Shown piece by piece: positions 55,500 to 64,000 of a DNA stretch of 64,000 nt. How positions within the stretch are numbered: the first letter of the stretch is position 1; every line of letters begins with the position of its first letter. The position numbers were made by a program, and so were the translations under genes. Location: assembly GCF_002917105.1 (NCBI RefSeq), contig NZ_PQFZ01000019.1, positions 45,058 to 109,057 of the forward strand. The letters are read 5' to 3'. This DNA is from Allobosea psychrotolerans. Its GTDB lineage: Bacteria; Pseudomonadota; Alphaproteobacteria; Rhizobiales; Beijerinckiaceae. The notes under the pieces were generated by a model. The model searched no databases, had not been told where the DNA came from, and was given only the letters and a program-made list of their open reading frames with translations.

Positions 55500-56459
55500 T
55501 TATTTCTCCCCGCCCTTGTCGAGATAGCGCGCCGCGCTCAGCGTGATCTTGTGGTCGAGCTGGCCGATCGCCGCCTCGTCCTTGTCCTTGTAGGGAACGG
55601 CCTGGAGCACGAGACGGATGGCGTTGAGCCGGGTGCGGAACTTATCGTTGCCGCGCACCACGCTCCAGGGCGCCCATGAGGTCGAGCTCCGCTCCAGGAT
55701 CTCGTCGAAGGCCTCGGAATAGGCGTCGAAGCGCGGGATTGCCTCGAAATCGATCGGCGACAGCTTCCAGCGCTTGAGCGGGTCGTGCCAGCGCGCATGC
55801 AGCCGCATCATCTGCATCTCGCGGCCGATGGTCAGGAAGAGCTTGATCATGCGGATGCCGTCGCGCACCAGCATGCCCTCGAAGGCGGGGGCCTCGCGCA
55901 GGAAGGCATCGGTCTGGTCGGGCGTACAGAACTCCATCACGCGCTCGACGCCGGCGCGGTTGTACCAGGAGCGGTCGAAGAACACGATCTCGCCCGCCGC
56001 CGGCATTTCCACGGCATAACGCTGGAAATACCATTGCCCCTTCTCGATGTCGGAGGGCTTCGGCAGCGCCACGACGCGCGCCCGGCGCGGATTGAGATGC
56101 TGGGTGAAGCGGGTGATCGTGCCGCCCTTGCCGGCGCCGTCGCGCCCTTCGAGCACGATGACGATGCGCTCGCCGCTCTCGCGCACCCAGGCGAGGAGCT
56201 TCTGCAATTCGATCTGCAGCGGCTCCATCTCCTTGTCGTAGTGCTTGCGCTTCATGCGCTTGTCATAGGGGTAGCCGCCGCTGTGGAAGGCGGCGTCGAT
56301 GATGTGCTGTGGCAGGGTCTCCGCTTCGATGTCGAACGTGTCCCCGCTCTTCTTTCGCTTGGCGGATACCGGCGTCGGAGGGGCCTTCTTGGCGGAGGCA
56401 CGCTTGGCCGTTTTGGCGCCGGCCGTCTTGGCTTTCGTCATGGATACGCGCTTGGCCAT
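55500..56459 (-). CDS. ppk2: Polyphosphate kinase 2
   Basis: PPK2 transfers phosphate between polyphosphate and nucleotides. From MAKRVSMTKAK (56459) it is 319 residues. A Lys/Ala-rich N-terminal tail (1-38) precedes the P-loop fold: EGRDGAGKGG (104-113), RVVALPKPSDIEKGQWYFQRY and FFDRSWYNRAGVERVM. It is a single-domain form. Further in-frame extension upstream overlaps the divergent kinase gene and is rejected. Confidence 0.95.
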   Translation of the reverse strand: MAKRVSMTKAKTAGAKTAKRASAKKAPPTPVSAKRKKSGDTFDIEAETLPQHIIDAAFHSGGYPYDKRMKRKHYDKEMEPLQIELQKLLAWVRESGERIVIVLEGRDGAGKGGTITRFTQHLNPRRARVVALPKPSDIEKGQWYFQRYAVEMPAAGEIVFFDRSWYNRAGVERVMEFCTPDQTDAFLREAPAFEGMLVRDGIRMIKLFLTIGREMQMMRLHARWHDPLKRWKLSPIDFEAIPRFDAYSEAFDEILERSSTSWAPWSVVRGNDKFRTRLNAIRLVLQAVPYKDKDEAAIGQLDHKITLSAARYLDKGGEK

Positions 56460-56615
56460 CTGTTTCTCCCTGGTCCTTGGCCGGCAAGCTAACCTGTGCG
56501 GGAGGTCAAGGGAATTGACGCGCGCCGGCGATCCGATCAGGAAGACATCCTCTCGCGTCGTCCGGCTCTCGCGCCTGCCTCGGTGGCGAGAGGACAGCGC
56601 AAGGTGCCGCGCCCG

Positions 56616-57677
56616 ATGTTCGAGACTGTCGACCCCAATGCTCCCGCCACGCTCGCCCTGATCGGGGCGCTCGGCTCGGCCGTCGTCCTGCTCGATGCGC
56701 AAGGCGTCGTCCAGGCGTTGAGCCCGGCGATGAACGCGCTGATCCCGGCGCTCGACAAGGGCCGGCAGTTGACGCTCGTCATGCGCGATCCCGATCTGAT
56801 CGGAGCGATGGAGCAGGTCTCGAGCCAGGGCGAGCGCCGCGTCATCGAACTGGTCGAGCGTGTGCCGGTCGAGCGCACCTTTCGGATCCATATCGCGGCG
56901 TTGCAGACTGCGGGCGGGCGTCGCTCCCTGCTGCTGACCTTCGAGGATCTCAGCGAGCAGCGGGTCACCGAGCGCATGCGGGTCGATTTCGTCGCCAATG
57001 CCAGCCATGAACTGCGCACGCCTCTGGCCTCGCTGCTTGGCTTCGTCGAGACGCTGCAGGGGCCCGCTCGCAACGATGCCGGCGCGCGCGACCGCTTCCT
57101 GACGATCATGCGTGAGCAGGGCCTGCGCATGGCGCGCCTCGTCGACGATCTGCTCTCGCTCTCGCGCATCGAGTTGCGCGCCCATCTGGCGCCTGAGACC
57201 CCGGTTGATCTCGCCGGCATCTCGCGCGAGATCGTCGATTCACTGGCTCTGATGGCGCGTGAGCGCAATGTGAATCTGCGCCTGTCGCTGCCCGAGCAGC
57301 CGGTGAAGGTTGCCGGCGATCGCGACGAATTGCTGCGGTTGATGGAGAACCTGGTCGAGAACGCCATCAAATACGGCCGCAAGGACGGTGAGGTCGCGAT
57401 CGATGTCGTCGCTGGCGCGACCGAGGCCAGCGTCAGCGTGCGCGACGACGGGCCCGGCATCGCGCCCGAACACCTGCCGCGCCTGACCGAGCGCTTCTAC
57501 CGGGTCGACACCGCCGCCAGCCGCGAAGCGGGTGGAACCGGCCTTGGCTTGGCCATCGTCAAGCACATCGTGCTGCGCCATCGCGGGCGCCTCACAATCG
57601 AGAGCTTGCTGGGGCAGGGCGCGACTTTCAAGGCGATCTTTCCGCGCCTCGGGCCGGCGCCGCGAACCACATCCTGA
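56616..57677 (+). CDS. PhoR-like PAS-domain sensor histidine kinase without membrane segments
   Basis: From MFETVDPN at 56616 it is 353 residues: a PAS domain (about 15-115, GSAVVLLDAQGVVQALS), then the dimerisation helix with H131 in ASHELRTPL, N249 in ENLVENAIKYG, DDGPGIAP and GGTGLGLAIV. It resembles PhoR of the Pho regulon, but no transmembrane helix is visible even with the longer in-frame start at 56496. No partner response regulator gene is adjacent. Its signal is unknown. Confidence 0.85.
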   Translation: MFETVDPNAPATLALIGALGSAVVLLDAQGVVQALSPAMNALIPALDKGRQLTLVMRDPDLIGAMEQVSSQGERRVIELVERVPVERTFRIHIAALQTAGGRRSLLLTFEDLSEQRVTERMRVDFVANASHELRTPLASLLGFVETLQGPARNDAGARDRFLTIMREQGLRMARLVDDLLSLSRIELRAHLAPETPVDLAGISREIVDSLALMARERNVNLRLSLPEQPVKVAGDRDELLRLMENLVENAIKYGRKDGEVAIDVVAGATEASVSVRDDGPGIAPEHLPRLTERFYRVDTAASREAGGTGLGLAIVKHIVLRHRGRLTIESLLGQGATFKAIFPRLGPAPRTTS

Positions 57678-57708
57678 GATCCGGTTTGGAAATCGTCTGA
57701 GCCCTCAT

Positions 57709-57811
57709 CCTGAGGAGCGCTCCGCAGGAGCTTCGTCTCGAAGGATGCTTCAGGCGATCCCTCGAACCATCTGGAGCACCCTTCGAGACGCCGCTTACGC
57801 GGCTCCTCAGG
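57709..57811. repeat. Intergenic inverted repeat, CCTGAGGAGC type
   Basis: CCTGAGGAGC (57709-57718) and GCTCCTCAGG (57802-57811) are exact inverted copies, with inner CGTCTCGAAGG and CCTTCGAGACG also paired. It lies between converging genes. The wording matches a repeat class common in Hyphomicrobiales (CCTCATCCTGAGGAGC type). Confidence 0.8.
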
Positions 57812-57859
57812 GCGAGAGTCGGCGTTTCCAAACGGGCTTTCATGCGCACCGGCTTTGCG

Positions 57860-58882
57860 TCACTCGCCGGTTTCGCGCAGTTCGGCATGCTGGTTGCGGC
57901 TGGCGCGCAAGGCGACGGCGCTGATCCCGAAAGCGGCTTCGAACTGCGTGTTGAAGCGCGTGAAGTTCGAGAAATTCCAGCGTTTGGCGACCACAGCGAC
58001 GCGCTCGCCTGGATTGCGTTCGATGTCGCGGCGCGCGCGGTCCAGGCGCACCGAGCGCTCATATTCCGAGATCGACACGCCAAGGAATTTCTGGAAGCCA
58101 TATTGCAGAGCCCGCAGGCTGACACCGGAGGCGGCGACGAGGTCCTCCAGCGCAAGTGAACCATCGGCATGGCGCTCGATATGGTCGATCGCCCGCCTGA
58201 CATGTTTGGGAACGATGACCTTCGCGTGGCGCGACAGGGCATCTTGATAATTATGCGGAAGAATCTCGAGAATGAGATCGATCAGCAACGCCGAGAGCCT
58301 GCCGGCGCTGTGTGGCGCCTCCTCGAGCGTGGGCAGCAGCATCGTTCGATCGAGCGCGGAGAGGAAGGCGCGCAAGGCTTGTGACGCATGGTTGCGAGCA
58401 TCGAATTGCGGCGTGAAGCACAGCCTGCGCAAGACCGGCGCGCCGGTGAGTTCGAAGAGGCGATGCGTCAGCAGGCGCTGTTCGATCTGGATCGTATAGT
58501 TCTCCGACCGGGCCGAGCGGCGCGCTGATTTCACCTCGCGCATGTCGAGCAGGATGGAGCCCGAGCGCGCGCATTCGATAGTGTCATCGCCAAGCATGAT
58601 CGTGGTCGAGCCGCTCATCGGCGTCACGATTTGAAAACCGTCGAAAATCTCGTGGTGCCGAATCTCAACCGGCTCCTCGAAGCTCGTGCGGAAAAACGAC
58701 ATGCCGTCGCAGGCCCGGCTGATCGCGTTGAACTCGATCCGCCCGGAGCGGGCGCCCAGCGGTTGAAGCGCGAGCCTGAAACCGCAGGCTGCGAAATGCT
58801 CGATCGCCTCGTCGATGTCGTGCGCCACGAAATGCCGCGTACGAGCCGGATGAGCCGTTCCTTTATGAAAGTCAGCCGGCAT
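57860..58882 (-). CDS. AraC-family transcriptional regulator with cupin-type N-terminal domain
   Basis: From MPADFHKGTAHPARTRHF (58882) it is 340 residues. The N-terminal half is an AraC-binding-2-like domain (GSTTIMLGDDTIECARSGSILLDMRE). The C-terminal HTH pair has LEDLVAASGVSLRALQYGFQKF and VAVVAKRWNFSNFTRFNTQFE. Regulators of this type often control catabolic genes. No obvious target is adjacent; the divergent neighbour is the che operon over 450 bases away. Earlier in-frame starts are not supported. Confidence 0.85.
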   Translation of the reverse strand: MPADFHKGTAHPARTRHFVAHDIDEAIEHFAACGFRLALQPLGARSGRIEFNAISRACDGMSFFRTSFEEPVEIRHHEIFDGFQIVTPMSGSTTIMLGDDTIECARSGSILLDMREVKSARRSARSENYTIQIEQRLLTHRLFELTGAPVLRRLCFTPQFDARNHASQALRAFLSALDRTMLLPTLEEAPHSAGRLSALLIDLILEILPHNYQDALSRHAKVIVPKHVRRAIDHIERHADGSLALEDLVAASGVSLRALQYGFQKFLGVSISEYERSVRLDRARRDIERNPGERVAVVAKRWNFSNFTRFNTQFEAAFGISAVALRASRNQHAELRETGE

Positions 58883-59280
58883 CGGCGCGCTCCGCGAGAC
58901 GGATGGGGGAGACAGCAAGCCACGAAAGCGGTTCCGCTCGACCGGTGTTGGATCGCGCGCGACTGCAGTCGCAACCCCCGCCGGATCTGGGCTCCGGTGA
59001 CACACTCAGCGTGGAATGCCGCATGTCCCACTTCCGCTGACGTCGTGTCTCAGGAAATACGACGCTCAGTGTTACGAATAATGCAGTCAATTTACGATTG
59101 GTGCAAGCTGGATTCGCTGGACGCAGAGTCATGACGGGCGGTGCAAGATAAGATTCTCGGTTAATACATCGATTAGGATTGCCGCAGAATAATCAGTTGT
59201 AACAGTTCGTTAGACCTCAAATAAATTTGAGGAGAAGGCGCTCTGATCGTCGTCCTCGTTGCGTAAGCATGGGGAAGTAA
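58883..59280. other. Promoter region of the chemotaxis operon
   Basis: This AT-richer stretch lies between the divergent AraC gene and the che operon and should hold both promoters. A perfect dyad, CCTCAAAT-aa-ATTTGAGG, sits at 59215-59232 and is the strongest candidate operator. No gene is seen on either strand in this part. Confidence 0.5.
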
Positions 59281-59346
59281 ATGGCTTTGCGTGCTTGGGT
59301 ACATCTCTCTCGATTGAAGCGATGTGACTCAGCGGAAGGTGAATAA
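59281..59346 (+). CDS. Possible 21-residue leader ORF abutting the STAS gene
   Basis: ATG at 59281 follows GGGGAAG and opens a short frame beginning MALRAWVHLSRLKRCDS, ending TAA at 59344-59346. The next base starts the STAS gene ATG, so the two frames touch without a gap. This could couple their translation. It may also be chance, since only 22 codons are involved. Confidence 0.35.
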   Translation: MALRAWVHLSRLKRCDSAEGE

Positions 59347-59637
59347 ATGCCTATAATCAACATGCCAGCCGATTGCTCTTTGCGTTCGATAAGCTCCTGC
59401 CATGCTGAAATGGTCGCGGCCTTGAAATCCGAGGGCGACCTGTCCGTCGATTGTTCCGCGATCACCACCTGCGACATCACCGGCATCCAGCTCCTGGTCT
59501 CGGCCGCCAAGACGGCGGAAGCCGCGGGCCGTGTCATGCGGCTGGCCGGTGTGCCAGAGACCCTGGGCATGGCTCTGGCGCGTGCGGGCCTGGCGCTTTC
59601 GCCGGCCGCCGATCGCATTCTCATCAACGAGGTCTGA
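59347..59637 (+). CDS. STAS-domain protein of the chemotaxis cluster
   Basis: The 96-residue STAS domain has LSVDCSAITTCDITGIQLLVSAAKTAEAAG, with Thr at the position of the phosphorylated Ser of anti-sigma-factor antagonists. Alphaproteobacterial che clusters often begin with a small STAS protein of this kind before cheY. Its role in signalling is not established. GGAAGGTGA provides a ribosome site. Confidence 0.88.
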   Translation: MPIINMPADCSLRSISSCHAEMVAALKSEGDLSVDCSAITTCDITGIQLLVSAAKTAEAAGRVMRLAGVPETLGMALARAGLALSPAADRILINEV

Positions 59638-59642
59638 CTGTC

Positions 59643-60008
59643 ATGGCGACGATTCTCACCGTCGACGATTCTCCGAGCGTTCGGCAGATGATCAAGCTCG
59701 TGCTCGGGCCTGCGGGGCACGCCGTGGTCGAGGCCGGTGACGGCTCGGAGGGGCTCGCCAAGGCCAAGGCCCAGAGCTTCGACCTCGTCATCACCGATCT
59801 CAACATGCCGGTGATGAACGGCATGCAGATGATCAAGGCGTTGCGCGCCCTGCCGAGCTTCGTCGGCGTCCCGATCGTTTTCCTCACTACGGAATCGGAT
59901 GATGCCGTCAAGCAGGAAGCCAAGGCGGCCGGCGCGACGGGCTGGATAACCAAGCCGTTCAAGCCGGAGCAGCTGCTCGCCGTCGTCGCAAAGCTTGTGA
60001 GGGCATGA
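59643..60008 (+). CDS. cheY: Chemotaxis response regulator CheY
   Basis: The single receiver domain of 121 residues keeps D8-D9, phosphoacceptor D52 in ITDLNMPVMNG, T82/T83 and K104 in TKPFKPEQ. It would be phosphorylated by the adjacent CheA and bind the motor or act as a phosphate sink. It starts 5 bases after the STAS stop and overlaps cheA by 4 bases. Confidence 0.95.
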   Translation: MATILTVDDSPSVRQMIKLVLGPAGHAVVEAGDGSEGLAKAKAQSFDLVITDLNMPVMNGMQMIKALRALPSFVGVPIVFLTTESDDAVKQEAKAAGATGWITKPFKPEQLLAVVAKLVRA

Positions 60009-62107
60009 TGGAACTCGATCCCACCGAAACCTTCCGGCAGGAAGCTGCCGATCTGCTCGACTCGCTCGAGACGGTGCTTCTCGATCTCGGCCAGACGCCG
60101 CAGGATCGCGATCTGATCGACGCCGCCTTCCGGGCGCTGCACACGATCAAGGGGTCGGGCGCGATGTTCGGCTTCGACAAGGTCGCGGCCTTCACCCATG
60201 ATTTCGAGACGGCCTTCGACCTGATCCGCAAGGGCAAGATCGACGCCAACCACGACATCGTGACGGTTTCGCTCTCGGCGCGGGATTACATCCGCACGCT
60301 GATCGAGGATCCCGATTCCACGGACCCTATCATCGGCGAGGCGATCGTCGAGGAGCTGCAGCGCCTGATCGGCGGGGGAGCTTCCGCGTCCCGGTCCCAA
60401 GCGGCGGGCACTGAGGCGCAATCCGCAGCAGAGCCGGAGGCGGAAGAGCCTGCCGCGGCAGGGTGGACCATCGAGATCGCCTTCGAACCCGGCATTCTGC
60501 GCAACGGTACCAATCCGCTGGCCTTGCTCGACGATCTGCGCTCGCTGGGCCCCTGCGTCGTCGCAGCCGATCTCGGCACTGTGCCCGAACTGGGTGCACT
60601 CGACCCCGAGGCCTGCCTGATCTCCTGGGCTGTGACGCTGGAGAGCGCGTGCAACCGGGACGAGATCGAGGACGTTTTCATGTTCGTCCGCGATGAAATG
60701 AAGCTCGTCGTCACCCCGCTTGATGCGCGCGCACCCAAATTCGCAGCGCTGGACATGTCTATGCCCGACGCCGTGTCGCGGGCCGGAGAAGGAAGCACAC
60801 AAGCGGCCATGGCGGACGCTGCCGCGGCCGCGCCTCCATCGACGACCCGCGCATCTCTCCCGGCCGCTGCGGCATCGCCCGCTCCCGTGGCCGAGAAGGC
60901 GGAACTCAACCGCCGCGGCGAGGACAAGGGAACCACCGTCCGCGTCCAGGCCGAGCGCCTCGACGAGCTGATGGACCGCGTCGGCGAGCTCGTCATCGCC
61001 CAGGCGCGCCTCAGCCAGATCGCCCATTCCGGCAGCGACCTGGCGATCAAGGCGATCGCCGAGGAGATCGAGCGCCTCGCTTCCGGCCTGCGCGATTCCA
61101 CCATGGGCGTTCGCATGGTGCCGATGGGCTCGCTCTTCGGCCGCTTCCGCCGCCTGGTCCACGACCTCTCGCGCGATCTCGGCAAGCCTGTGGACTTCGT
61201 CACGGTCGGCGAGGACACCGAGATGGACAAGACGATGATCGAGCGCCTCGCCGATCCGCTGGTCCATCTGATCCGCAACGCCATCGACCATGGCATCGAA
61301 TCCGCCGCTGACCGGGCGCAGACCGCCAAGTCGCCGACCGGCCGCATCGAGCTCGCGGCACGCTATGTCGGGGCTCAGGTGCTGGTCACCGTTCAGGATG
61401 ACGGGGCGGGGCTCAACACCGCCCGCATCCGCGCCAAGGCGGAGGAGAACGGCCTGATCGCGCCCGGCGCTGCGATGAGCGAGCACGACATCCATCAGTT
61501 TCTGTTCCATCCCGGGTTCTCGACCGCCAAGACCATCTCCGCGCTGTCGGGCCGCGGCGTCGGCATGGACGTGGTCAAGCGCACGATCGAAGCGATGCGC
61601 GGCACCATCGACCTGACCACCATTCCCGGCCATGGCTCGTCGGTGACGCTGCGCCTGCCGCTGACGCTGGCTATCATCGACGGCCTGCTCATTCGGGTCG
61701 GCGAGGGCCGCTACATCATCCCGCTCTCGGCTGTGGAGGAGTGTATCGAGCTCACCGCGGCCGACGAGGCCCGGGCCAAGGGCCGCAGCTTCCTCAATGT
61801 GCGCGGCGAGCTCGTGCCCTTCGTGCGCCTGCGCGATCTCTTCGACTCGGAGGGCGAGGCGGATCCCCATCAGAAGGTCATCGTGACCTCGATCGGCGAC
61901 ACGCGGGTCGGCCTCGTGGTCGATCAGATCATCGGCAGCCACCAGACGGTGATCAAGTCGCTGTCCAAGCTCCATTCCGACGTCACGATGTTCTCGGGAG
62001 CAACCATCCTGGGCGATGGCTCGGCGGCGTTGATCCTCGACGTCGCCCAGCTCGTGACGCTCGGACAATCCCGTGCCGAAAGCGACAGAACCTCGGAGGC
62101 CGCGTGA
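60005..62107 (+). CDS. cheA: Chemotaxis histidine kinase CheA
   Basis: The 700-residue kinase has, in order: an Hpt domain with H46 in HTIKGSGAMFGFD, and a weakly conserved P2-like region (about 155-240) between Ala-rich linkers. A dimerisation helix region follows (VRVQAERLDELMDRVGELV). The ATPase domain has HLIRNAIDHGIES, DDGAGLN and GRGVGMDVVK. A CheW-like C-terminal domain ends it (RYIIPLSAVEECIEL). Two ATG codons overlap the cheY stop; either may be used. Confidence 0.96.
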   Translation: MMELDPTETFRQEAADLLDSLETVLLDLGQTPQDRDLIDAAFRALHTIKGSGAMFGFDKVAAFTHDFETAFDLIRKGKIDANHDIVTVSLSARDYIRTLIEDPDSTDPIIGEAIVEELQRLIGGGASASRSQAAGTEAQSAAEPEAEEPAAAGWTIEIAFEPGILRNGTNPLALLDDLRSLGPCVVAADLGTVPELGALDPEACLISWAVTLESACNRDEIEDVFMFVRDEMKLVVTPLDARAPKFAALDMSMPDAVSRAGEGSTQAAMADAAAAAPPSTTRASLPAAAASPAPVAEKAELNRRGEDKGTTVRVQAERLDELMDRVGELVIAQARLSQIAHSGSDLAIKAIAEEIERLASGLRDSTMGVRMVPMGSLFGRFRRLVHDLSRDLGKPVDFVTVGEDTEMDKTMIERLADPLVHLIRNAIDHGIESAADRAQTAKSPTGRIELAARYVGAQVLVTVQDDGAGLNTARIRAKAEENGLIAPGAAMSEHDIHQFLFHPGFSTAKTISALSGRGVGMDVVKRTIEAMRGTIDLTTIPGHGSSVTLRLPLTLAIIDGLLIRVGEGRYIIPLSAVEECIELTAADEARAKGRSFLNVRGELVPFVRLRDLFDSEGEADPHQKVIVTSIGDTRVGLVVDQIIGSHQTVIKSLSKLHSDVTMFSGATILGDGSAALILDVAQLVTLGQSRAESDRTSEAA

Positions 62108-62601
62108 TGAACCAGGCTCAGACACAGGCGACGCCGAGGGACGCAAGCTCGGGGCTGCCGCCCGGTAACGAAACCCGGCTGCAGGTGCTGATGGTCGGGC
62201 TCGGCAACGAGATCTTCGCCATCGAGACCGACATGGTCCGCGAGATCATCGATCCCGTTCCGGTGACGCGCGTCGCCGGCGCGAGGTCCTTTCTCCCGGC
62301 ACTGATCAACGTTCGCGGCAATGTCATCCCGCTCGCCGATCTGCGCATCCGCTTCGGCATGCAGAAGACGCAGGCCACAGCCGATACTCGCATCGTCGTC
62401 GTCGAAGTCGAGATCGACGGTGACCCGGTCACATTGGGGCTGCTGGCCGACAAGGTCTTCGAGGTCACCGAGGTGTCGAGCAGGCAGATGCAGCAGACGC
62501 CGCGTCTCGGCGCCCATTGGAAGCCCGAGTTCATCCGCTTCATCACCAAGTGGAACGAAGAATTCGTCATCGTTCCCGAGATGGCCCGCATCCTGGGCTG
62601 A
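62107..62601 (+). CDS. cheW: Chemotaxis coupling protein CheW
   Basis: The 164-residue protein is a single CheW domain: IFAIETDMVREIIDPVPVTRVAGARS, LINVRGNVIPLADLRIRFGM and GLLADKVFEVTEVS. It links receptors to CheA. Its ATG overlaps the cheA stop by one base, the tightest coupling in the operon. A short low-complexity N-terminal tail precedes the domain. Confidence 0.95.
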   Translation: MNQAQTQATPRDASSGLPPGNETRLQVLMVGLGNEIFAIETDMVREIIDPVPVTRVAGARSFLPALINVRGNVIPLADLRIRFGMQKTQATADTRIVVVEVEIDGDPVTLGLLADKVFEVTEVSSRQMQQTPRLGAHWKPEFIRFITKWNEEFVIVPEMARILG

Positions 62602-62633
62602 GTATCGTTTCGTCGAGTTTGGGGTCTACGAAG

Positions 62634-64000
62634 ATGCGCTTCACGATCAAGGCCAAGCTGGCCACGGCTTTCGGCGTTATCATCGCATTGTCGATGACGG
62701 CTGGAGGCATAGCTTTCTATCAGCTCTCCGAGCTTGATCGGTCCCAGCAGGCGATCATCGCCCAGGGCGAGCGCGCCGGGAAGGTCGCCGATCTCCAGAG
62801 GGATCTTCAAGCGCAGGTCCGGGCCGAGAAGAACGTCATGCTCGCCAGCGAGGACAAGGACATCGAGGCAGCGGCGGCCGACCTCCAGGCTGCCCGGCAG
62901 CGCGTCCAGACGATCAGTGCGGAGATGTATGCTTCGGCCTCTGAGCAGGGCAAGCGGCTGATGGATCAGGTCAACGCCAAGTCCAAGACCCTCAACGACA
63001 TCCAGAACGAGACGCTGCGTCTCGCCCGCCTCAACTCGGCCAACCGCGCCGAGGATCTTTGGCGTGCCGAGGGTACGCCCGCGCTGAGCGCGCAGAATGC
63101 CACCATCGATTCGCTCCTCGGGGAACTTGATAAATCGAGCGGATCTTACGAGCACGAGCACGCGGCCCGGATCGCGATGGTCTTGCGCTTCGAGGTCGCT
63201 CGCTCGTTGCGCATGCTGATCGAAAACTTCACGGCTGCAAAGCCTGCGGAACTCGAACAGCGCCGGCGCGCCATGATCGGACAGATCGATTCGGTGAAAC
63301 GCGCCGTCGCCGCCGCCGCAACCGCATTGAAGAGCGTCGGGATCTCCGCGGAGGTGCTCGAGGCCCAGGCGGCCCAGGTCCAGGCCGTCATGGTCCGCGC
63401 GCTGGACGTCGCCAACGAGGGCGGCACCATCAAGGCCATCGAACTCAGCAAGGGCGACGGCCGCAAGGCGCTCGTCGAGGCTTTGGCCGCCTATGACGCC
63501 TATGGCGATTTCATCGAGAAACGCATGAAGGATCTGGGCGTCGAAGGCACGAACACGGCCTCCGTCGCCAAGACGCTGCTCGCCGCCATTGTCATGGCCT
63601 CTCTCCTGATCGCCGTCGCAGCCGCCTTCTGGATCGCGCTCAACATCAGCCGCGGCGTCGCCGGCGCCGTCTCGATCGCCAACGCCGTCGCGGCGGGCGA
63701 TCTCACCAAGACCGCCACGGTCCAGTCGGACGACGAGGTCGGCGACCTGATAACGGCCCTCAACGACACGGTCGAGAAGCTGCGCGACGTCGTCAGCCAG
63801 GTGAACACGGCGGCCGAGAACATGTCGGCTGGTTCGCAGGAGCTGTCGGCTTCGGCCGAGCAGCTGTCGCAGGGCTCGACGGAGCAGGCCTCATCGACGG
63901 AGGAGGCCTCGTCCTCGATGGAGGAGATGGCGGCCAATGTGAAGCAGAACGCCGAGAACGCGGCGACGACGGAGAAGATGGCTGGCCAGTCGGCCAAGGA
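62634..64000 (+). CDS. Methyl-accepting chemotaxis protein (3' end outside window)
   Basis: The ATG at 62634 opens MRFTIKAKLATAFGVIIALS, a cytoplasmic start and first membrane helix. A periplasmic four-helix-type ligand domain follows to about residue 305. The second helix is near 308-335 (LLAAIVMASLLIAVAAAFWIA), then a HAMP domain (NAVAAGDLTKTATVQSDDEV). The start of the signalling coiled coil runs to the window end (SAEQLSQGSTEQASS). The ligand is unknown. It lies 32 bases after cheW. Confidence 0.95.
   Translation, partial: MRFTIKAKLATAFGVIIALSMTAGGIAFYQLSELDRSQQAIIAQGERAGKVADLQRDLQAQVRAEKNVMLASEDKDIEAAAADLQAARQRVQTISAEMYASASEQGKRLMDQVNAKSKTLNDIQNETLRLARLNSANRAEDLWRAEGTPALSAQNATIDSLLGELDKSSGSYEHEHAARIAMVLRFEVARSLRMLIENFTAAKPAELEQRRRAMIGQIDSVKRAVAAAATALKSVGISAEVLEAQAAQVQAVMVRALDVANEGGTIKAIELSKGDGRKALVEALAAYDAYGDFIEKRMKDLGVEGTNTASVAKTLLAAIVMASLLIAVAAAFWIALNISRGVAGAVSIANAVAAGDLTKTATVQSDDEVGDLITALNDTVEKLRDVVSQVNTAAENMSAGSQELSASAEQLSQGSTEQASSTEEASSSMEEMAANVKQNAENAATTEKMAGQSAK

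Noticed and set aside
59624..62146. An 840-codon open frame on the minus strand opposite cheY and cheA
   Set aside because: It is antisense to well-supported che genes and has no recognisable domain.

Overview
The window is GC-rich DNA with dense, mostly short-gapped operons and alphaproteobacterial gene content: heterotetrameric sarcosine oxidase, RgpF-like rhamnan proteins, several dipeptide-type ABC transporters, a che cluster beginning with a STAS protein and cheY, and intergenic palindromic repeats of the kind common in Hyphomicrobiales. A Bosea-like member of the Hyphomicrobiales is my best guess; that is inference from gene content, not from a marker gene. No rRNA, tRNA, insertion sequence, phage gene or CRISPR array was seen.

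Region 1 (1-7.8 kb) is a surface polysaccharide locus. It holds a methyltransferase-glycosyltransferase fusion cut by the window start, two RgpF-like proteins, and a complete dTDP-L-rhamnose operon (rmlB, rmlC, rmlD, rmlA) ending in a rhamnosyltransferase-like GT2. Region 2 (8-11.8 kb) has glutamine-dependent NAD synthetase and UDP-glucose 6-dehydrogenase. Region 3 (11.8-17.5 kb) is a first peptide-type ABC operon with a fused double ATPase. Region 4 (17.7-25.2 kb) is sarcosine catabolism: soxB, soxD, soxA, soxG and purU, with a divergent GbdR/GlxA-type regulator. A Na/phosphate symporter and a Nudix hydrolase follow.

Region 5 (27.8-44.2 kb) is the most unusual stretch. Two further complete peptide-type ABC transporters diverge around a histidine-ammonia-lyase homologue that lacks the serine needed to form the MIO cofactor. 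An M20 deacylase ends one arm. An ornithine-cyclodeaminase-family protein and a PhnD-like protein without a signal peptide end the other. Together they look like an uncharacterised uptake-and-catabolism locus for an amino-acid-like or acylated compound.

Region 6 (44.3-47.9 kb) is a compact operon of a NIPSNAP protein, an alpha/beta hydrolase, an aspartate-dehydrogenase homologue and two SDRs. Region 7 (48.2-56.5 kb) has exbB-exbD divergent from an SbmA/BacA-like ABC half-transporter with a degenerate Walker A, with an Irr-box-like palindrome between them. It continues with a methyltransferase-like protein, an ABC-F protein behind a leader with a small ORF and hairpins, an UPF0104 membrane protein and PPK2. 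Region 8 (56.6-64 kb) has a soluble PhoR-like kinase, an AraC regulator, and the start of a chemotaxis operon (STAS, cheY, cheA, cheW, mcp) that runs off the window end.

Intergenic inverted repeats are frequent. All three binding-protein genes of the peptide transporters are followed by a stem-loop before the first permease gene, which suggests a shared way of raising binding-protein expression over permease expression.
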